The notes under the pieces: generated by a model
Told to the model about the DNA's origin: nothing
What the model saw: only the letters and a program-made list of their open reading frames with translations
The model's database searches: none
Shown: piece after piece, positions 7,225 to 11,712 of the stretch
Numbering within the stretch: the stretch's first letter is position 1
How the letters are laid out: each line of letters starts with the position of its first letter
Translations under genes and position numbers: made by a program
Assembly (NCBI GenBank): GCA_025998295.1
Contig: BNVT01000030.1
Location: 1-11,712 of the forward strand
Length of the DNA: 11,712 bases
From: Endomicrobiia bacterium
GTDB taxonomy: Bacteria > Elusimicrobiota > Endomicrobiia > Endomicrobiales > Endomicrobiaceae
Reading direction: 5' to 3'

Positions 7225-7760
7225 TGCTAAATATGGGTAAGAGCTTGCTTGTTTTTACAGGCTTTATGGGCACCGGTAAAACGGAGACGGGCAGTATCGT
7301 CTCTAAGAAACTGAGTGTAAGTTTTTTTGACACAGATAATTTAGTAGAGACAAAAATGAAGCTTTCTATAAATGATATTTTTAAAAAATTTGGCGAATTT
7401 TATTTTAGGCAAATAGAATCAGAAGTTATAGAAGAGATATCTAAAAAAAATTTTGCTGTAATTTCATGCGGTGGCGGGACCGTTCTAAATCCTGTAAATA
7501 TTTATAATCTAAGAAAAAAAGGGATAATAATAAATCTTTATGCTTCAGCAAAAGTTATCTATGATAGAATTAAGGCTGATAGCTATAGACCATTATTAAG
7601 GTGTGAAGATCCTTTAAATGAAATTAAAAAACTTTTGGCTTTTCGAAAAGATGCTTATAATGACTGTGATTTTTCTTTTAATACGGATGGATTAACAACG
7701 CACGAAGTGGCAGATATTATTTTAAATAACAACGATATAATCAAATTTTTGAAAATTTAA
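7224..7760 (+). CDS. aroK: Shikimate kinase
   Basis: Phosphorylates the 3-hydroxyl of shikimate with ATP, two steps before chorismate synthase. This 178-residue P-loop kinase shows Walker A GFMGTGKT (13-20), the FDTD motif (35-38) that binds shikimate and Mg, FGEFYFRQIESE (56-67, with substrate-binding Arg62), the CGGGT loop (82-86), the lid arginine in RPLL (122-125) and Arg141 in LLAFRKDAY. The ATG overlaps the aroC stop, with AGG about seven nt before it; a second ATG three codons later (7233) is less favoured. It is almost certainly co-transcribed and coupled with aroC, its pathway partner. Confidence 0.94.
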   Translation: MLNMGKSLLVFTGFMGTGKTETGSIVSKKLSVSFFDTDNLVETKMKLSINDIFKKFGEFYFRQIESEVIEEISKKNFAVISCGGGTVLNPVNIYNLRKKGIIINLYASAKVIYDRIKADSYRPLLRCEDPLNEIKKLLAFRKDAYNDCDFSFNTDGLTTHEVADIILNNNDIIKFLKI

Positions 7761-7769
7761 TGTTTGCGT

Positions 7770-7785
7770 TTGATTTTCAAATCAA
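7770..7785. repeat. 16-bp perfect palindrome in the aroK-rimI gap
   Basis: TTGATTT (7770-7776) and AAATCAA (7779-7785) are exact complements around TC. As RNA it could fold into a 6-bp stem with a 4-nt loop; as DNA it resembles a dimeric operator. No T-run follows, so it is not a standard terminator. Confidence 0.35.
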
Positions 7786-7844
7786 GAATTTATAGAAACC
7801 TTGTACATAATATTTGTTACAATGGGGAAGGGAATGGAAGAAGA

Positions 7845-8273
7845 ATGGTAATAACGGATTTTGATGAAAAATTCTTAGACACTGTAATTAGTATTGAAAA
7901 CAAGTCTTTTATGCATCCATGGACTAGGAATATGTTCTTAGGTTATATTAAAAATAGTGCTGTAAGATTTAAAGTCTTAATTGAAAGTAAAACAGTTGTT
8001 GGGTATTATATAATAAGCACAGTTGCTGACGAAGCAGAATTGCTAAATATAGCGGTTGATCCGAACTTTAGAAGAAAAAATTTCGGAAAGGCTATGCTTT
8101 TAGATATAAAAAAAGAGGCTGTTAATAAAAAAACTAAGTTTATTTTTTTAGAAGTGCGGCGCACTAATATCGCAGCAAAAAATTTATATAAATCTTACGG
8201 TTTTACAGAAATAGGCATCAGAAAAAAATATTATGGAAATGAAGATGCTGTTACATTGCAGCTTGTTGTTTGA
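7845..8273 (+). CDS. rimI: Ribosomal protein S18 alanine N-acetyltransferase RimI
   Basis: GNAT-family enzyme that acetylates the N-terminal alanine of ribosomal protein S18 from acetyl-CoA. The 142-residue product fits the family size. Visible features are the substrate-side segment HPWTRNMFLGYI (24-35), the beta-strand LLNIAVDPNFRRKNFGKAML, and FLEVRRTNIAAKNLYKSYGF with catalytic-type Glu103 and Tyr115, which fall at the same numbers as in characterised RimI. That agreement supports ATG 7845 over a TTG at 7764, whose extra 27 residues do not look like the family; purine-rich GGAAGAAGA precedes the ATG. Oddity: the acetyl-CoA loop reads RRKNFG, with Asn79 where the motif R/Q-x-x-G-x-G/A normally has Gly. 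It starts 84 nt after aroK. Confidence 0.88.
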   Translation: MVITDFDEKFLDTVISIENKSFMHPWTRNMFLGYIKNSAVRFKVLIESKTVVGYYIISTVADEAELLNIAVDPNFRRKNFGKAMLLDIKKEAVNKKTKFIFLEVRRTNIAAKNLYKSYGFTEIGIRKKYYGNEDAVTLQLVV

Positions 8274-8291
8274 TAAGGAAATTACATTATA

Positions 8292-10457
8292 ATGAGAAAA
8301 ATGTCTATTAATATTTTAATATACATGATTCTGATTTTGAATGGAAATTTATTTGCAGCAAGCTATGATGCTTACAAAATTTTTCTTCAAGGCAGCTTTG
8401 ATTATGGAGCAAGAGATATAGATAATGCAATTACAAATTATGAAAAAGTTATCGCTTTAGATAAAAATGCTTTTGCGGTATATAAAAAATTAGTCTGGTT
8501 GTACTATGATTCTGGAAACACCGATAAAGCATTTCAAATAGCCGATAAAATAAATGACCTTGATGGCAATAATCCTCAAACAACAATTTTTTTATCCGAA
8601 TTTTATTTTTTTGTGAACAAGCTTGATATTAGTAAACAATTCTGTGAAAAAACAATAAAACTGGATCCTGATAACAAAACAGCAATGGTACATCTTGCAT
8701 TCTATTACTACTTAGATAAAAAATTTAAGGAGTCAATAAAATACTGGAACATGCTTTTACAAAAGCGGCCTGATGACGCGGTGGGGTATCTTGGACTCGG
8801 CATGGCTCAAGAGGGACTTGCTATGTACGAAGCGGCTTTAAAATCTTACGATCAAACTATTAGGATACATTCTAGTAGAGTCATAAGCACTTATGCTTAT
8901 ATTGCAAAAGCACATATCTACGAAACAATAGGGAAAGCTGATTTAGTCGTAAAAGAATATGAAAAATATATGTCTGCCTACCCTAATAGTGCTCTTGCGC
9001 TTATGTGTTTGGGGGAATACTATTACAAAACAAAAAACTATACAAAAGCAAAAGACTACTTCTTGAAAGCAAAAAAATATGACCGTAGTAACACCCTAAT
9101 AGTAAACTCCTACCTTGGTAATATATACGAACAAACAGGGCAATTCGATAATGCAATAGCGGAATTTGAAATCATTGCCGCAACAGAAAATAAGAACATT
9201 TCGGTATTGAGAGAAATTGGACGTTGTTACTTTATTTTAAAAAAATACTCAAAAGCCGAAAAAACATTTTTAAAGGCTTTGGATATTGCGCCTCTAAATA
9301 ATGAGATTCTTTATTTAACTGCTGTAAATTATATAGATTGGAAAAAATACAATAAGGCAATAGAATACTTAAATAAAACAATAAAACTTGTTCCTAATTC
9401 TGCAGATGCATATTTTTATTTAGGATTTGCATACAATGAAAACAAAGATTTTGAAAATGCAGAAAAAGCGCTTTTAAAAGCGATAGAAATAAACCCTGAC
9501 CATTCAAGAGCTATGAACTATCTTGGATATACATATGCAGATAAAGGAATCAAGTTAAAAGAGTCTGAAAAACTCATTGCCCGCGCTGTAGCTCTTGAAC
9601 CAAAAAACAGCATTTACTTAGATTCTTCAGGATGGCTTTGCTATAGACAAGGAAAATTTGATCTTGCAGAAAAATTATTGCTTGAAGCAGTAGATGGTAT
9701 GAAATGCCATGTTATTTACGATCATTTAGGAGATAATTATGTAGCGTTAAATAAAATTAGCCAAGCATGGATAGCATATTCTTTATCGTATGATTTTAAA
9801 CAAGATAAAAATGTTAAAAAAAAACTAAATCTTGTACAGGCAAAAATGTCTCAGGAGGAATTATATAAGCAAATGCTTTTAAGAAGCAAGGATAATTACA
9901 CTAGGTTACTTTCTTTTAAAACGGGATTCAAAGTAAAATTGGGTTCAAATCCTTTTAGTAAAAATTTTTTATATATACCTTTTTCATATACTCAATCCAG
10001 CAATGTCAAAATAGAGTTTCCTGCTACTGTTGTTATGGGAGGAATATCCATTTCCATAAAAAATGGAAAAGCTAAAATTACGCCCGAAGCCTTTAAAAAA
10101 GAAATTCCTTCTGCTGTGTCAAATTTTATTTTACAAGCATGCGATATCTTTAGCGATAACTTCTACAAACAGTTTTCAGACGCAAAAATAACAAGAAAAG
10201 GCAATAGTCTTATATATTCTAGAGAGAATGCGAAATTAACGTTAAACATGGACACAGCATTAATAGAAAGTTTATCGCAAAATGGTATGGTTGTTAGAAT
10301 TTTAAAATATGAAGATTTTTGTATTTCAAAAATCCCAACAAAAATCAAAGTTATTTCTAAAAACATGAATACCAAATTGTTCTTAGAAGGAACAAAAATT
10401 TCACCTATAGATGACATTGAAAATGAAAATAAATCTTCAGGCTCCGGCAAAAATTAA
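8292..10457 (+). CDS. Secreted TPR protein with LolA/LolB-like C-terminal domain
   Basis: A 721-residue protein with an N-terminal signal peptide (about 1-23, cleavage likely near NLFAA|S) and no lipobox, so probably periplasmic or outer-membrane associated. Residues about 28-515 are tandem tetratricopeptide repeats, roughly a dozen, with typical A/G/Y/P spacing (for example SADAYFYLGFAYNENKDFEN). The stretch at about 407-495 (MNYLGYTYADKGI, then DSSGWLCYRQGKFDLAEKLL) matches, from memory, TPR proteins encoded beside lolB and ispE in proteobacteria. The last 180 residues are beta-rich with the rhythm of LolA/LolB-type lipoprotein-binding folds (FKTGFKVKLG, NVKIEFPATVVMGG, KYEDF, KIPTKIKVI). 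A role in outer-membrane lipoprotein handling is inferred. AAGGA lies 12 nt before the ATG. The 3' end overlaps ispE by 35 nt. Confidence 0.8.
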   Translation: MRKMSINILIYMILILNGNLFAASYDAYKIFLQGSFDYGARDIDNAITNYEKVIALDKNAFAVYKKLVWLYYDSGNTDKAFQIADKINDLDGNNPQTTIFLSEFYFFVNKLDISKQFCEKTIKLDPDNKTAMVHLAFYYYLDKKFKESIKYWNMLLQKRPDDAVGYLGLGMAQEGLAMYEAALKSYDQTIRIHSSRVISTYAYIAKAHIYETIGKADLVVKEYEKYMSAYPNSALALMCLGEYYYKTKNYTKAKDYFLKAKKYDRSNTLIVNSYLGNIYEQTGQFDNAIAEFEIIAATENKNISVLREIGRCYFILKKYSKAEKTFLKALDIAPLNNEILYLTAVNYIDWKKYNKAIEYLNKTIKLVPNSADAYFYLGFAYNENKDFENAEKALLKAIEINPDHSRAMNYLGYTYADKGIKLKESEKLIARAVALEPKNSIYLDSSGWLCYRQGKFDLAEKLLLEAVDGMKCHVIYDHLGDNYVALNKISQAWIAYSLSYDFKQDKNVKKKLNLVQAKMSQEELYKQMLLRSKDNYTRLLSFKTGFKVKLGSNPFSKNFLYIPFSYTQSSNVKIEFPATVVMGGISISIKNGKAKITPEAFKKEIPSAVSNFILQACDIFSDNFYKQFSDAKITRKGNSLIYSRENAKLTLNMDTALIESLSQNGMVVRILKYEDFCISKIPTKIKVISKNMNTKLFLEGTKISPIDDIENENKSSGSGKN

Positions 10458-11304
10458 CCTTTTTTTAGAAATACAAAATAAAAGATCCGATGGGTATCAT
10501 AATCTAGAAAGCATTATGCAAACTATAAGTTTATATGACAATCTTTCTTTTGAAATCGCAGATAAAGATATTTCTCTTAAATCAAATGACAAGTATTTGC
10601 CTGTAGATGAAGCAAATATTGTTTATAAAGCGGCAAAAACAGTTAAAACTCATTTTAACGTAAACAAAGGCGTAAAAATATATTTAACAAAAGAAATTCC
10701 TATGAAAGCAGGACTTGGAGGAGGATCTTCGGATGCCGCTGCCACTCTTGAAGCTTTAGTTAAATTGTGGAATATAAAAACAACAAAGAACAAATTAGAA
10801 CAAATTGCCGTAAAACTTGGTGCGGATATTCCTTTTTTTCTTACGGGAGGAACTGCTCTATGTAAAGGCAAAGGAGAAATAGTCACATCTTTAGCAAGCA
10901 TCGGAAAATTAAACATGGTCATTGTAAATCCCGGATTTGGAATTCCCACTGCAAGTGTATATAAAAAAATTAAATTTCCGTTGACAAATAAGGTAAAAGT
11001 TAATAAAATCAAGACCGTTGTTTGCAGTGGTTCGTTTGATACAAAAAATGCTTCTAGTAGTTGTTTTAACAGATTTGAAGAGTTTGTTTTTCCAAGTTAT
11101 CCTGAACTAACAAAGATTAAAAGCGTCTTAAACGAATTAGGCTGCATGAGCCTTATGTCTGGCTCAGGGGCAACAGTTTTTGGAATTTTTGATTCCAATG
11201 CTAAAAGTGAAGTGATAAAATTCGAGTTAGCTAAGTATAATTGGAAAACATGGTTTGTTTCTACTACGGATATTTCTTTTAAAACTCAACTTTCATGTCT
11301 ATAA
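10423..11304 (+). CDS. ispE: 4-diphosphocytidyl-2-C-methyl-D-erythritol kinase
   Basis: GHMP-family kinase that phosphorylates CDP-ME at the 2-hydroxyl with ATP in the MEP isoprenoid pathway. The 293-residue product shows APAKINLFLEI (7-17, with catalytic Lys10), RSDGYHNLES (21-30), the ATP-binding glycine loop MKAGLGGGSSDAAATL (94-109), LGADIPFFLTGGTA (132-145, with Asp135 in the active site) and the third GHMP motif MSGSGATVFGIF (245-256). ATG 10423 is chosen over the in-frame ATG 10411 because the family normally begins a few residues before PAKINL. Neither has a Shine-Dalgarno sequence, which fits translational coupling to the upstream TPR gene, whose 3' end it overlaps. tRNA-Gln follows after 10 nt. 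Confidence 0.95.
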   Translation: MKINLQAPAKINLFLEIQNKRSDGYHNLESIMQTISLYDNLSFEIADKDISLKSNDKYLPVDEANIVYKAAKTVKTHFNVNKGVKIYLTKEIPMKAGLGGGSSDAAATLEALVKLWNIKTTKNKLEQIAVKLGADIPFFLTGGTALCKGKGEIVTSLASIGKLNMVIVNPGFGIPTASVYKKIKFPLTNKVKVNKIKTVVCSGSFDTKNASSSCFNRFEEFVFPSYPELTKIKSVLNELGCMSLMSGSGATVFGIFDSNAKSEVIKFELAKYNWKTWFVSTTDISFKTQLSCL

Positions 11305-11314
11305 ATCATGGAAT

Positions 11315-11385
11315 TCCGGGATTGTGTAAAGGTAGCACAAGGGATTTTGGATCCCTTTGTCTAGGTTCGAATCCTAGTCCCGGAG
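11315..11385 (+). tRNA. tRNA-Gln (anticodon TTG)
   Basis: A full cloverleaf is present in 71 nt: acceptor stem TCCGGGA/TCCCGGA, D-stem GTGT/GCAC with a 7-nt loop, anticodon stem AGGGA/TCCCT with loop TTTTGGA (anticodon TTG at 11347-11349), a 4-nt variable loop, T-stem CTAGG/CCTAG with loop TTCGAAT, and discriminator G. The U1-A72 pair and G73 are glutamine identity features. CCA is not encoded (GCACA follows), so it must be added enzymatically. It begins 10 nt after the ispE stop with no room for its own promoter, so it is probably processed from the ispE transcript. Confidence 0.96.
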
Positions 11386-11624
11386 CACAACAAGTACGCC
11401 CTTAGCTTTAAAGTTCACTTATGTGGCAATTTGGAAAGGTATATGAGACTATCAAAGCAACCTTCTGCGTAAAGTTACATTTTAGCATTAAACCTTCCAC
11501 AAAACTCTTGAGTATTAAATTTTAGAATTACAAATACTCACAACCCAAGTTAAATCGTAGTCCAAAAGGTCTTTTATAATTACTATATCTGTCTTTTTAA
11601 GACTATTTTGAACCTTTTAACAAT

Positions 11625-11649
11625 TTGTTCCTTAAGAAACAAGTATAAT
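11625..11649 (+). promoter_or_regulatory. Near-palindrome next to a consensus -10 element
   Basis: TTGTTCCTTAAGAAACAA (11625-11642) is an 18-bp inverted repeat centred on CTTAAG with a single mismatched pair, ending one base before a perfect TATAAT (11644-11649). No good -35 is seen at 16-18 bp; the palindrome occupies the spacer, as an operator would. It could serve a gene beyond the right edge. Confidence 0.3.
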
Positions 11650-11686
11650 CAAGGTGTATAAGGGTGTTGGATATTGACACTCAATA

Positions 11687-11699
11687 GGGCTAAAAGCCC
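11687..11699 (+). repeat. Short GC-rich hairpin
   Basis: GGGCT (11687-11691), loop AAA, AGCCC (11695-11699). It is unusually GC-rich for this AT-rich spacer and lies about 40 nt downstream of the TATAAT. No T-run follows, so it could be a leader structure rather than a terminator. Confidence 0.3.
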
Positions 11700-11712
11700 G
11701 TATGTATACTAT

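Larger units (their letters stand above)
11386..11712. other. Gene-poor right edge
   Basis: No convincing coding sequence is seen on either strand. The longest notable plus-strand reading (ATG 11421 to TAG 11525, 34 codons) has no ribosome binding site or recognisable motif. A short 5-bp hairpin (GTCTT/AAGAC, 11591-11603) lies in AT-rich sequence and is too weak to call a terminator. prs, expected after ispE-tRNA-Gln in other bacteria, is not recognisable here. Confidence 0.5.

Noticed and set aside
7764..7766. TTG start for rimI, adding 27 residues
   Set aside because: The extension has no RimI character, and ATG 7845 gives normal family length with catalytic residues at their usual numbers.
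10411..10413. Upstream ATG for ispE
   Set aside because: It adds four residues not typical of the family and has no ribosome binding site; 10423 is preferred, though the choice is not certain.
10650..11012. Minus-strand ORF of 120 codons opposite ispE
   Set aside because: It mirrors the ispE coding frame and has no family signal or ribosome binding site.
11421..11525. 34-codon plus-strand ORF after tRNA-Gln
   Set aside because: No ribosome binding site, no motif, and a length expected by chance.
11591..11603. GTCTT/AAGAC hairpin as an intrinsic terminator for the ispE-tRNA transcript
   Set aside because: The stem is only five A/T-rich pairs with a 3-nt loop and a poor T-run, and it lies about 200 nt after the tRNA.

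Overview
The window comes from an AT-rich bacterial chromosome. It holds two well-kept, divergently transcribed housekeeping clusters separated and flanked by three gene-poor stretches with apparent gene debris. Low GC, intact core genes and decayed spacers together suggest a genome under reductive evolution. An Elusimicrobiota/Endomicrobium-type termite-gut symbiont would fit, but that assignment is inference from general character and cannot be proven from this sequence.

Left arm, minus strand (5552 down to 355): dprA, topA, xerC and an unrecognised protein with a possible UBA-like N-terminus. The dprA-topA-xerC order is a known bacterial neighbourhood of DNA-processing genes. Spacing is tight: 36 nt between dprA and topA, a 94-nt overlap of topA and xerC, and 78 nt before the last gene. 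A consensus-like promoter lies so close to the dprA start that the transcript may be leaderless.

Centre (5553-6066): divergent promoter-like sequences, then a small Cys-containing gene (5678-5941) that keeps a strong ribosome binding site but is broken by frame changes.

Right arm, plus strand (6067-11385): aroC and aroK (the last and fifth steps of the shikimate pathway to chorismate), rimI (ribosomal protein N-acetyltransferase), a secreted TPR protein whose C-terminus resembles LolA/LolB-type lipoprotein carriers, ispE (MEP isoprenoid pathway) and tRNA-Gln(TTG). The genes overlap or lie within 84 nt, and no terminator is visible between them, so one transcript is plausible. The TPR/LolB-like - ispE - tRNA-Gln order resembles a neighbourhood I recall from beta- and deltaproteobacteria, where prs usually follows. 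prs is not seen in the last 327 bases.

Edges: positions 1-354 carry a short repeat-containing coding fragment, a 28-residue lipoprotein-like ORF and small hairpins. Positions 11386-11712 carry no convincing gene, only a promoter-like site with a near-palindrome and a small hairpin. No CRISPR array, insertion sequence, rRNA or phage gene is seen.
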